From Rhytidiadelphus loreus (taxonomy: Eukaryota > Streptophyta > Bryopsida > Hypnales > Hylocomiaceae), in assembly GCA_947034895.1 (NCBI GenBank), contig OX344765.1, positions 749,001-813,000 of the forward strand: a stretch of DNA of 64,000 nt, in the 5' to 3' direction. The position numbers were made by a program, and so were the translations under genes. Below, piece by piece: positions 35,699 through 47,001 of the stretch. Each line of letters opens with the position of its first letter. Position 1 is the first letter of the stretch. The notes beneath the pieces were generated by a model. It did not search any database and was not told the origin of the DNA. It saw only the letters and a list, made by a program, of their open reading frames with translations.

Positions 35699-35706
35699 CT
35701 ATTTAT
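35699..35706 (-). promoter_or_regulatory. TATA-like box of the TCKKY-domain gene
   Basis: ATAAATAG on the minus strand, about 135 bases before the ATG and next to the right-end array. Confidence 0.45.
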
Positions 35707-36125
35707 GCAGTCGGACGGCATGAATCCACGTACGGGAGCATCGGACGGCACACATGCGGACGGCAAGATCGAACGGTGGAAAATCGGCGTCCGTCACATC
35801 GCACGGTCACCGTCCAAAGCAGACGGGCCCCCGACGGGCGAACGGACATCCGGTCGCCAGTTCGCTCCTCCTCCGTCGGGCTGTCCGCTCCTGCCCCGTC
35901 GGCCTATCCACTCCTCCTCCGTCGGGCCGTCCGCTTCTGATCCGACGGGGCGTCCGCTTCTGTACCGTCGGCCCGTCCGCTCCTATTCCGTCGGGCTGTC
36001 CGCTCGTGTTCCGTCAGAAGAATCGGCCGTTCGCCCATCCAACGGTCGGACGCCATCTACCGCCAGGTATGTCAAAAGACGTCCTGGGGTCAGCGTCCAC
36101 GGACTCTGGACGTCCGGACGCCCTG
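35707..36125 (-). repeat. Right subterminal array, CCGTCCGC/GTCGG motif
   Basis: Repeats of CCGTCGGGCTGTCCGCTCCT-like units on the plus strand, with GTCCGGACGCC words near the end. Orientation is opposite to the left array, as expected for subterminal sites of an inverted-end transposon. It also serves as upstream region of the 35.6 kb gene. Confidence 0.7.
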
Positions 36126-36142
36126 TCAACCCTGCGGAAGAC

Positions 36143-39100
36143 CAGAAACCGGAAGGGAAATCCGGACGAAGTTTTCGGGGTATATAAACCCTGACTTAGG
36201 GTTTGAGAGCTCATTCTCACTTTGGCGCCTCAATTCTTTTTCTCTCTCTCTCTCTCAGACTCTCTCCAGCTCTTAGGCGTGTTTGTTTCTCTTTGTGTGG
36301 AGTGTTGGAGCTCGTTTTTTTTCTTAGGCGCTGTGTGATTTGAGGAGGCGCTTGGCAGTAGGAAGGCGCGCGGATTGATCGGTAGGCACAAAACTTTAGA
36401 TTGGATTTTGGGTGGGATACGAGACGTGCGGCTAGAAGAGAGAAAGCGAAGTAGAAAGTAGAAGTGAGGACGGATGCCTAAGCGTAGTGGCGCCGCCACT
36501 AAACCAAATGCGCCTCAGGGAGAAGTGAAGTTGAGAGGGGTGGCGCCGGTAGAACCCAAGACGGATCGGGAGCTGGCGGAGCTAATCGACGACCTGACGG
36601 CCATGGGCTGTGAGGGGCTTCACGGGAAACCCTGGGGTTCAAAAACGAGGAGGTCATCCGGGAGCTGCAACTAGGAGCTCCAAATCAATTTGCAAAAATG
36701 ATCCGGGCAGCACCGGATAAGTGGACCGAAGAGATCTGGAGGGAAGTCTATAATTTCCGGGAGGGAGGGACGTCAAAGGCCAAATCCCGGGACAATTATG
36801 TGAAGGGGTTGTTTGCCCAAGGAGCGGATTCCAAGGACGGATTTGCTGTGGCGGACTGCATAAACTCGCGGCATCGGTGTCTACTGGAGTTTTTGCTCCC
36901 CATCCTTTATCCGGAAAAACCGACAATATTGACCCACTCGGTGGGCAATACTATTTTCGGAGCTCTGAGCGGGGAGATGCGAGTGGATTGGGCGAAGTAC
37001 ATGTGCCTGCTGGTGGCCGGACTCTGCACCAATACCAAGAAGAGCAGAGGAACCCCACTCTGCCCCTACCTTTTCCATCTCTACCGGAAACAAGGACTCC
37101 TCACGATAACCGAGGAGAGTGAATGGAGGGCCCAGATGGCTCTCGCCAAGTTCGGAGTGTCGGACGATGAGAGTTCCGACACCAAACACGACAGTACTCC
37201 GCCAGCCGGAACACCTAAGGAGAATATGCGGAACTGGCAGGAAGAAGATGAGGAGGACGATGGAGTACCGCTCGTCCACCGGAAACGCCTGAAGACGACG
37301 GTGGGGAATCGAGGGTCTCCGGCTGACAAGAAGTTGGGAGGTTAGCAAGCAGGAAAGCCGTCTCAACTGGATGGGAAGGGGATGGCCACCCGGACCAAGA
37401 CCAGTCCGGAAGGAGGGGCTTTTCCGGCTAAAACCGAAACACCGAAGAATGGACCCAGGGAAGCGGACAAGGGAAAAGCCGAAGCTTCCGGATCCAACGA
37501 CACCGGAATGAATCCACTTTTTGGTAAGTTGATTCATGTTTTGGGGGAAATTCAGGCCCGATGTGTTATCAGGCATACTGCAATTTCTTCCATAGCCGGT
37601 CTGGTAGGAGGAAAGATCGACAGTTCTCTTCCGGAAACGGTAGCGAACTGCATCAACAATCCGGATGAGGACCGGGAGAAGGAGGAGAGGTTTCTAAAGC
37701 AGACCATCACCCTCCGGGAAATGGATGAGTTGATGCTCAAGCTGAGAGGCGAGATCCAACTCTTGAAGAGGGACCGGGAAGTCAACATGGAGGAAGTGAG
37801 AGCTGCCCGGAATCTGCAGGAGGATACCCGGAAGGCCATCAACACGATGACTTCCGTGGTGGCGGCATCCGGAGACGCGATGGCCAAGGCCAAGTTATTT
37901 GACGAGGGCGTGCATAGGGAGAAGAAAATCTCCGGTGGGAGAATAGCACAGATACTTGCAGAATTTGCCGGTCAAATGGAGTTGTTGTTAGAGGAATTCC
38001 GGAAGGCAGCCAAGATGATAGATGATAGCAGTAAAAGGCTTCATCTACATCATCCGGTTTCCTTGTCCGGAATTTCCTTTCCAAGTCTGTGTGGGGATTC
38101 GGATGTGCAGGAGGTACCGAAACCCGGATCTCCAGGATCCAATCACAACGTTCTTGCACCCGCACCACCAACAGAAGATGGAGAACCTTCTACTCCAGTT
38201 CCGGAACGTATTCCGGAAGGGGGAGAGAAGGAAGGCAGCATCAGTAAAATTACTGAGCAGATTACACTAGACAGTGGTGGGCCTTGAGATTTTTCTTCAA
38301 AGAATAGAGTGTATATTTTTAGGACCATTTTTGTTAGGAACAATTTTGTAGCGAGAAATCCGGGAGGATCAGATCCTACAATCTCGGCCGGAAACAGTGC
38401 CGGTTTCTTAGGATTTTTTCCCCCCATTTTGTATGAATTTAACTTTGTATATAAACCCGTCTTTCAATGGAGACGAGGAAGCGAATTTCCACCAACTGGT
38501 TTTGTGTACTGTGCATTTTTCTGTTATTCCCTTGTCTCCCCATGCTTGGGCCGGATGAGTGAATAAGGAATTTATTGCTAGTGAGCGGACTTAGAGAGAA
38601 TTCTTCTTCCCTTTGGTGTTCTTTTATCTATAGTTGTGTGCAGAGGTTGTAAGTGCTGGGAGTGAGTCATAGCATCTCAGTAGGATCTAGATCTTGTATT
38701 CCGGATGAGATAACCATTGTTAAGCTAGGCAATTAGGGAGGGATTTCCTGACTGCGCTAGAGCAACCGGGTGGGAGATCTGGTTCGCATCTGACCCTTGA
38801 GAGGTCTCATCAACTTAGAAAGTAAACGGAAGAGATACCGGATTCTATTGGTACAGGCGGATACACTTGTAGTCACCTTAGCTCCATACAAGTTGAAAGA
38901 AAGTCGAAGTCGTTGTAGTATGATAAGGGTCGTACGGGAGGGTTTTGTGTGACCTCTGACCAGATTCATTTTCCGGTCATTGTGAGAAACCAAACCGGAC
39001 TCTAGTTAGATAGGAGATTGAATAGATTAGAGTGAACTCTTTCATCACTTTAAAAGTCCGGAAGGTATGGCTAGCCGACCACTCTACTAAATCGAATTGG

Positions 39101-39505
39101 CGGATCCCTCTGATGAGTCAACAGAGATTAAATTAAACCGGAAATTAGTAAAGAAGACGGACACCAGTAAAAGGGAGGGAGTCCGGTATCATAGAAGAAA
39201 ACCCGGAAGTATTCAGGAAAGTCTGGGGGGGGTTGTTGGTTGCTGATTCAAGGATATCCGGATTGTAGTCAGTAACAGTGGGACATAGATTCCGGATACG
39301 CTATGTAGGAAGGATTTCCGGATCGAAGAATCCGACATCCGATTAGGGAAATCTTTGAAAGAAACTAACTATTGACCTCTAAATTCCTAATAGAGTTTAA
39401 ACACTTCACAGAATCTCGTGGGTTCGATCTTTAGAGTCACTTTGTTATGCTTTAAAGTGGTTTTTGTGAGCATAATAGGGAATTTACTTACCCTGTGCTG
39501 TGACA
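36143..39505 (+). repeat. 3' LTR, second part
   Basis: Matches the 5' LTR from about 3599 to 6965, nearly collinear, with scattered differences (for example a shorter CT tract and several G/A and C/T changes in the first 300 bases). Ends TGTGACA, then the GTGTG duplication. Confidence 0.92.
36474..38287 (+). pseudogene. ORF inside the 3' LTR (second copy)
   Basis: Copy of 3934-5747 with the same frame change and the same TAG (37343-37345), followed by the same frame to TGA 38285-38287. One difference creates an ATG at 36698 where the 5' copy has ACG. The 301-codon last part is identical in both copies at the protein level. Confidence 0.55.
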
Positions 39506-39510
39506 GTGTG
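39506..39510. repeat. Target site duplication GTGTG, right side of Gypsy element
   Basis: Second copy of the 5-bp duplication, directly after the 3' LTR end. Confidence 0.85.
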
Positions 39511-39639
39511 ACTTTCAAAAATTAGTGTCACACACACTATTAGGTCAAGTCAGTGTACTTTGAGAGTTACGTAAGTAACTTTCTTTTTTGTTTGAAAAAT
39601 CTAGCTCTTCACTGGCAGGACTGTTTCAAAGGTCCCCAT

Positions 39640-41060
39640 GCACACTTGCGCGTTGATGTTATATTGAGGAGCTAGGCCTGTTTTGAGAGCGTCATCTCAA
39701 GCGCATGAACTTTGCGAATTTATTGTAGATTAGCTCCATCGCAGATTTTAAAGGTAAGACTTGGGTTGCTTTTACCTACACAAACTACGATGTTCATATT
39801 ACCTTATGCAGCCTCACTGAGAGTCATGTTTTATTGTCTTCATTTTGGGATGATGAACTCATGGATGAAATTTGAAGATGGGATTTGAGGATGAAATTTG
39901 TGAATAAAATTTCAATTATGGATGAACTTTTGGAATTAGAACTTTTGAATGAGAAATTATAGAGCGCCAGATTTGCTTCATGAACACAGATTCGGATGTG
40001 CGCGCCAAAGCCTCGTTGCACGTCGTGCTCATCTCCGCCCCCTTTCCCGGCACCCTTGAACTTGTCTTCGACGCCTCGGATGCTCCGAGTTGCGAAGCCA
40101 TTTTTTGCAGCCAGGGTTTGTGGAGGCAGAGCAATGTTCGGTGCAAGAGAGCCTCGCTTGATTGATTTTGTCTTGGCATTTGTTGGAACTGCATTTCTCG
40201 TCCATTCTTTTGTACTGTGAATTGATCCTTACAAGGACCCATTCTGGTGTATGGTGGGGGTTTGCAATAGTTGAAACCGTTACCGACGACGTGGTGCTCT
40301 TTTGCTTCGAGGTAAGTAGCTTGACCTCTCCGTTGTAATGAATAGTCTCGATTACGCCACGGAAATCGTCAAGCTTAGGAACCAGGAATCGATTTTTTGA
40401 GTTTTCGATTAATGCTAGTGGCGCTTCTTTGGTGACAATACCCCTATTCCATTTGCACGCTAGAAATTGCAGCTGTAGCATCTGTTTGCGGTAAGTTCTG
40501 TGGTTGGAATTTGGTGAAACGGAGTGTACTTGTTGAGTTGCGGCTATGAATAGTGTGAGGAAGGACAGTTGATGAGATGAGATGCGGTTAGGCCGGGTGA
40601 CATTGTGGATCGTGTGTGTTGATGCAAGTGGATCCATGTGGCGTTCATTGAGTCTAGCTTTCCAAGGTGGGCGTTCAGAAGCACGAAGGAGACATTTAGG
40701 TGTCTGTAGGAGAGAAACAAGGAAGAATGATTTTCCATGTGGAAGACGTGGCACTTTGAATATCATATAATTTTAGATTCTTTGTTTTGTCTAAAAAGCA
40801 GCTATTCGTCGGAGACGGGCAACACATGAACTTTGCAAATGTTCTATAGAATTGCATCAGCATGGATTTTGAGGTAAGGCTCTGGGATGCCTTTCATTTC
40901 CATATTTGGTTCAATTCGTTCTTTTGCAATTATGTTGCTTCACTGAGGGTCATGCTGTCTGCGATCTGGCCTGGCGTTGTTCTGATATTTGATTTAGCCA
41001 AGTGGTGTGTTCCAAGATTTCCTGTGGTCGCTTCCTACTTGGAATGCAACTTGGATTAGA
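39640..41060. repeat. Host duplications right of the nest
   Basis: 40000-40770 is the right copy of 1900-2780. In addition about 39680-39840 and 40815-40990 resemble each other: CATGAACTTTGC, then TTTTRARGTAAG, then CTTCACTGAGRGTCATG-like words. So this host region was built from repeated tandem copies that have since diverged. Confidence 0.55.
40029..40494 (-). CDS. Hypothetical protein, first-exon candidate
   Basis: Minus-strand open frame, likely start near 40490 (MLQLQFLACKW). Its middle (GEVKLLTSKQK) is conserved in frame in the broken copy at 2100-2400, the only support for coding. The C-terminal part is basic. The open frame extends upstream to 40766 but similarity there does not follow codons. 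No domain is recognised. Confidence 0.35.
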
Positions 41061-43424
41061 AACTTTGGACGAAAATTGTGGATGCACTCTTTCTCTAGGC
41101 TGCATTCTGCCACTATCTGAAAATCGTATTTATTTTCATATGTCGAAGACGAAATCACTCGTCTTCTGAGAGTCCGAGTAATTTCAGAATTTCTTGTAAA
41201 GATTTGAAATTACCAAGAGTTATTGGAGATAATTCATATCCGATACAAAATGTGCTTCCAGGAATTCCATTTTTTGACCAAAGGTATATGTTATCATGTA
41301 CAAGGTCATTGTGTGTACAAAGTGTATTCAACTTCAAACTAGAAGTGATAACTTGTAACTTGTCAAAACACGAACTATTTTGTAGAACCTAGACTTAGGG
41401 AAGCTCACTTTGTTTGTTTTGTTCCCAAATACACTACATACATACCTTCCTTTTGAAACAAAACCTTGTGTTTTTGCCAAGGATTTCCTATATGATTTGA
41501 TCTTAACTCATTGATGTGGTCATACCACTAACACAGTTCTACTTAAATTATGGGTGAGATTTTTTTGTTTTTCATTATGATCAAGAGTTGCTTGAACATT
41601 TATAAAGTCACTTTTTCGGCTTTTGCAATCTTATAGGGTTAATCTCATTTTCATTGACTTTGAAAAGAAAGTCATTTGTAAATAAAGTTTGTGGCAATTT
41701 TGTGGGGTTCTAAACTACTATTTATTTGTCATAATGGTTGTTCAATTTGGATTTAGACCTTGATTATTATGTTCTTTTTGGTATTTGGGTGTGTGAAGTT
41801 GTAGCATGCTCTTGCGATTGTTTCTTCTACTTTAGTTGTCTTAAATTTGATGAGGTTAGATTGAAAAGTAACATTTGTTCTTTGAAAATGATGATCCTTT
41901 TGGAGTTTGTGTTTGCTCTACCTTTGTGAATCTTGGACCTTTGGTGAGATGAAGTTAGCAAAGGTTGATGGATGATAATTTGTTTTTGTGTCATAGTGTT
42001 CTTTGTGAAACAAGTTTGCATGTTGCCATCTTCTTGTGACCCCACTTTAACCTTCAAGAAGGTAACTTTGGGTATGGCATAGGGGTGAGATGGTTTTCTT
42101 CCAATTCCATGTAGATGTGGTATCTACCCCAATTGTCCATTGAACTTTGGTTGGTATCCAAAGATCTCATTGGATCCCAAGAAGCTCTAGTGGAGTGGAC
42201 TTATTAGTTCTCTTCTAGATATGGAATGATAGTGTAAGGTCTTCCTTTTCATAGAGGCAATATGGATAGAGCTTGCTTGTAGATGTTCATGGGGCTTGAA
42301 CTGTTGAACTATATTTGGTAGAAGCATCAATCAATTTGCACGTGAGAGGGCTTGTGATTGGAATTCATCTTGTTCTAATTTAGCATGTGGTAGTGCAGTT
42401 GTAGAGGAGTTGATCATGGAGAGTGGGAAGGACATCATTCTTGATTGCTTGGTGTAGAGGTGTGATCTCTTAACCTTGTTCATACATATGATCTTGCATT
42501 TCATTTTTGAGTTTTGAGTTTAAGATCTCTTAAGCTTGTTCATACATATTGTCTTGCATTCCATTTTTTTTTCCTTACATGATTGTTGAAATGGTAAAGT
42601 AGCTATATAGAATCTTATTTATCATATTCCATCTTGTTGTTATGATGTCATGGTCATCTAGTATCCCTATTGTTGTACTTGATCAACACTATTTTGAGCA
42701 TTAACTTGATTTGTAGTTGTTGATCAATGTGAGTAACTTTTCTTATGGTCTTTCTTTTTACAATCAAGAACAACCTTGGTATTTTTTGACATCCAAATCT
42801 ATGATAGTTGAATGGAAAGTCCACACTCATGTACATATGCTGAAATTGATGCTAGCATAAAGAGTTTGAATATAATGAGTAGTGTTGATCTTGATGTTAT
42901 CCTTGCTTTAGGTTATCACATTGTATCTTGTTTTAAATTACGACATCTACATTAGTATCTTTGTGTAACACCTAGCCATGATACCAAGGATATAGTTAAT
43001 TGGCAGTGACTACACTTTTTGCACTTCTAGTATTAAGTGTCTATTGGTTCTAGTTAAACCTTCCAACTTGAGTATAAAAGGATGTGATTTGGACATTATG
43101 TGGGAAGCTTTGTCTACAAAATGGACATTATGGAGCTAAGGAGTTGCTAGTCTCTGATTAGGGATGCCAATTTTATTACCAATTAAAATTTTTTGCTATT
43201 TTGAGTTTATGAACTGCTTTTTGGTACTCATAATTGATAACTATCCAAGAAGTATGACTATTTTATATTACAAGCCTTGTTTGTGTTCTTGTGAGTTGAT
43301 TGTCATGATGTTTGTTTTAACTAATCAACAAGTTTGTTGAACTTTTTATTTATTTAATCATTGGTAAGAGACTTGTGTTGGTTTTATTGAATTTAGATTC
43401 ATCTCTATTTCTTTGAGTGAATGA
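41061..43424. other. AT-rich host DNA, no clear gene
   Basis: Possibly introns or decayed exons of the LRR-Roc gene that follows. A 60-codon plus-strand frame near 41160-41390 has mixed composition but no motif. CTTGTTCATACATAT is repeated at about 42475 and 42535. Confidence 0.4.
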
Positions 43425-44726
43425 TTGTATCATATGGAAGAATGTGGGGATTGTGACTCGGTTTTCCCCCGTCAAGGGCTTGATGATGGGCATGCTTTTG
43501 TATTCTGTCAATTACTTTATGGAGAAGAGGTTTCTTTTCACATGGGACAAGGGCATGATGGTGAGTTGAATAAACTTTCAGGAGATGGACTTAACATGGG
43601 AGATCAGCTCGGGCTTATTTGTCAATTTAGCCAAGATCCGCATCTCAAACACTTGAGAATTGGGGTTGATTTTTTTACTTTTCAAATGATCCCAAGTGTT
43701 GTAGATCATTTACATTTGATTTGAACAACGCTTATGAGAGAGTTGCAAGGCAGTGTATTCCTCAAGTATATTGAGTTTACGGACTTCCCAGTCTCTTTTG
43801 AGGTATGTGCACCTCAATATATATAAACTTAGTATGTGCACTCAATAAGGTTTTACAAATCACTTGTGAATCTCTTTGTAGTGAATTTATTAGATTTTGT
43901 GTGTGACATTGACGTTAATGATTGATATTCTCTAACTAGCCATTTATTCAAGGGAATTTCTAATTAAGTGCTTGTGTACATGTAATTGTAATGTAGGATG
44001 ATCATAATTTTATGTGGCCCGTGGTGGAAATGCTGAGTACAAATTCTTCACTATTTGGTTTAAAAATGGTGATTTCCCAACCAATAAGGGTGGATATCCG
44101 ACCCTTTGTGGAGGTAGTTTCAACCAATGAGACTCTTCAGTTACTTCATTTCACTTGCCATGAACTAGATTCTTCAGAAGAAGCTTGAGAACAGCTTATG
44201 GCTTCACTTATACCAAATTCAGTTGGATATCAATCTAACACTGCATTGAGAGTTTTATTCATGGCAGTTCTTCCATTTCGCTTTCCTTATAAGGCTAGAA
44301 GTCGTTTGGTAGAGGTTTTTATAAAAATGTTGGAGACAAACAAAACTCTTACTACAATACAAATTCCAAGTTTTGTCTGCACTACAAAGGACATTGTTAA
44401 GGTTCTATGTGCACTAGAAGTGAACCAATCTATAAGAAATATAATCCTCAAGGATGAGGAATTTAGTTTTTGGTATGATTCACAGTGGGAGGAATTTATA
44501 AGAGAAGAGGTTTTCTCTAGATTGTTGAAGTTGATCAAGTTTCGAAATGACCATGGCAATGGCTTGAGTACAGTGGATGTTCAAGGAACAGTCCTTGCAA
44601 ATCTTGAATATGATGTGCACATTCAAGGTGCATTAAAGAAGAAATACTACAATGATGGGAGTCATGGTGAATTTTTTGTATCCCCTATGTTATGTAGAGT
44701 GTTTTTGTGCGGCTTTCCTAAAGCAG
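43425..44726 (+). pseudogene. LRR-Roc (TORNADO1-like) gene remnant
   Basis: Two coding blocks are visible. 43425-43724 includes an LRR-like PHLKHLRIGVDFF segment and stops at TGA. 44034-44726 encodes LRR-like helices (TNETLQLLHF, LETNKTLTTIQIP, LEVNQSIRNIIL) and reaches a P-loop start, RVFLCGFPKAG, the way plant LRR-Roc proteins enter their GTPase domain. A TGA at 44188-44190 breaks the second block. The Lys of the P-loop is absent in the direct reading (GTTSI), but AAGCAG/GTACAA at 44726/44727 could be a splice donor with the Lys in a lost next exon. I found no continuation downstream, so I treat it as a remnant. Roc family proteins act in intracellular signalling. Confidence 0.5.
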
Positions 44727-45297
44727 GTACAACATCTATCTAAATTGTCTTTTTTGCCATTCCAATTTTAATTTGAGCATGTGTACATGTATGTGTTTTG
44801 GTAAAAGATCATGTTTAACTTCATTTATCCACTTGTAGAATACTATAATTACCATAAAATAGTATGGGTGCATGAGATAGTTAAATGTCTAGGTGATGTT
44901 TATTCCATGGGATTCTTTATAAGGTAACAACACTTAAATGTTTTCAAGTTTGGTTTTTGAATATGGTTCTCGTTTTGATTTGTTGAAGTTTTTGTTGGGT
45001 CTTATTACTGGTTGCAAAGGGATTCTAGATACCCTTAAAATACATTTTTTGGACTTTGAATTCTAACATATGGAAAATTGACCCTAAACTCTTACATATG
45101 AAGGTTGCACATTTAAGGCAAGAATGTAGATGGAACTTTTTTGCAAACAATTTAGAATTTAGTAATATTACCTTACCTTTCCTATCTTGTAGTGAGATTA
45201 GTTGAGGCTTCTAGGTTGATCCATGTTTATTTCTCAAATGTCTTACAACAATCAGTCATAATCATTGACAATTGACTGTAGAATGATGTGCAGGGTT

Positions 45298-45370
45298 GCT
45301 ATTTTGTGAGCCTGTGAGCGTGAGCCTGTGAGCCTGCGAGCGTGAGTGTGTGAGCCTATGAGTATGTTAA
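45298..45370 (+). repeat. GTGAGCCT microsatellite
   Basis: Repeats of GTGAGC(CT/GT). The surrounding 44.8-45.8 kb shows no gene. Confidence 0.8.
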
Positions 45371-45800
45371 GATATATTTTTGAGAGTTTAAAGTTGATGA
45401 AGTACCCATGACCGTGGACTTAAGAATAATGACGTGACCTCAGAATATTAGGCAGGAAAGGGGAATGGTCACGAAAATTGTGTTTCTTAATGAGTTTAGG
45501 GCATGCTTAGTGAAAGTCATTTTGAATTTTGTTGTCACAAATTCCGTTTATTATAAATCATATTTACATTGAATTTTTAAATCCTTGAATTTTTTTATGA
45601 GAAAAACAACCTTTCATTTCAGTAACACTAGAAAATAATAGATAAGATTGTGACCGAAAATCCACTAATTTTGCGAACTAGATTACCCTTCAAATACAAT
45701 AATGAAGGGTACATAGAATGTCGATAACTAAGGCTTAGAAAACATTGTATTTTAGATGATAAAATGAAAGGCATATAGTGTAATGCAACCCCAAAACAAA

Positions 45801-46394
45801 TCAAGTAGAAGATGTTGACATAGACTCAGAGTGACCAGTACTATCAGACGATGATGTCTCATTGTCTGATCCTAAGGCTATCACATCTACAAACTGCAAG
45901 ACGCGTGGATCTACTACACTAGAATTTCTCCTCACACGCGGATTTGATTGACATGCAAATGTTGAAGCTAAAGCCTCTGCATAGGATGGCAGCACAAACG
46001 ACTTCTCCGGGCTTGGGAAAAAACCAGGTAGAGTAAAGAAAGGACGAAGACCGGCCTCTTTAGAAATCATGTTGCAATCCCAAAAAAAAATTTAAATGAT
46101 ATGCAAATGAACAAAGTAATGTTAAACAAAATGGAGAGAAATAGAACTAAACTTAGAAAAAAAAAACTAGTTCTGGATAGACTTACTTACTGAATCGGGA
46201 TTTCTTCACGATGTGTGGAACTTCAACTTCCAATGCATCTTCATCATCAGAATGTAATACCACCATTGCAGTAGAGGTGGGAACACTTGAATGGACCCGA
46301 ATCATTGGGGCCAAAATGGCATGGAAGATGGCTTGGTCCTCCTCAAGTGCAACGATGTGCCTACTCAGAATCCTGCAAGCGTGGATGGAGGCAC
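45801..46394 (-). CDS. Putative two-exon gene, unknown acidic-tailed protein
   Basis: Minus-strand exon about 46394-46198 follows a GCAATTAG acceptor and ends at a strong GTAAGTAAG donor. A second open block runs from about 46060 to TGA 45801-45803. The first block holds an ALEEDQAIFHAILAPMI helix and an acidic HSDDEDALEVEV segment. The second is Pro/Phe- then Ser/Asp-rich, ending SMSTSST. No family is recognised. It has the same orientation as the DUF7869-type gene upstream and may belong to the same element; first exon and start were not found. Confidence 0.35.
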
Positions 46395-46439
46395 CTAATT
46401 GCATCAACCATATGACAACAACAAAGTCAGTAAACAATA

Positions 46440-47001
46440 CTTAAAGGATCTAAGCAGAATTGGTAAAAGAATTAGCAAAAAATAGATAGTCAAGGGATCT
46501 CATATTACCAGTAGAAGGCCTTATTCGTTAAATTGAGACAAATGGTGGTCTCATTTTAATACCCTCCTGTATTCAAAATTAAAAAGCTTTCATTAAATTG
46601 AGACTATTCAATAAATTGAGAATTTCCAACGTCAAAATGCAAGTTCGCTTGACTTGCTTTGGTTTGGAAAAAAGAGAGAATGCAATATAAACAATGTCAT
46701 TTATTTTCATTCAAGAAACAACAAGAAATGAAACAAAATATCATCAAATGAAACATATCTTTAGATTGAGACTTGCATGTCTTAAGTGACAAATAGCCTT
46801 TACACTGTTGGTACACAATCTTTCACATGAAAAAAATAGGTAGATAAAAATAAAATCAAAATGAATGCATTGGATTAAGAATATAGTAAAGTAATAATAT
46901 GAAGAAAAACTATTAATAGAAAAAACATTAGAGACAATTGCACACTACCGTATAATAGAAGTCTATTTATAAAACTACTAAACTATTCATCTTCGCACCA
47001 T
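46440..47001. other. Intergenic, no gene seen
   Basis: AT-rich, with TTAAATTGAGAC-like words. Probably 3' region of the DUF7869-type gene. No clear terminal inverted repeat was found here. Confidence 0.45.

Larger units (their letters stand above)
13106..36134. mobile_element. 23-kb hAT-type DNA transposon carrying cargo genes
   Basis: Starts CAGGATTGATG and ends TCAACCCTG, so the ends are short imperfect inverted repeats, CAGG(A/G)TTGA. It is flanked by CGGAAGAC on both sides (13098-13105 and 36135-36142); one copy is expected in the uninterrupted LTR. An 8-bp duplication and short CAGG ends are typical of hAT elements, and a hAT transposase lies inside. GC-rich repeat arrays occur beside both ends in opposite orientation, as for subterminal binding sites. 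Usual plant hAT elements are a few kilobases; this one holds four genes plus an 8-kb later insertion, about 15 kb without it. It could have gained cargo by nested insertion, but I found no second set of hAT ends inside. Confidence 0.75.
3406..39505 (+). mobile_element. Ty3/Gypsy LTR retrotransposon, interrupted in its 3' LTR
   Basis: Parts: 5' LTR 3406-6965, primer site 6977-6995, gag-pol frame 7106-12835, polypurine tract about 12900-12912, 3' LTR 12913-13105 continued at 36143-39505. Without the nested hAT element the retrotransposon is about 13 kb. Order protease, reverse transcriptase, RNase H, integrase marks Ty3/Gypsy. The primer site type, long LTR and lack of a chromodomain recall the plant Tat/Athila group; this lineage call is inference. 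The LTRs end TGTCGCA...TG(C/T)GACA. They differ at scattered sites that are mostly transitions, so the insertion is not brand new. Confidence 0.9.
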
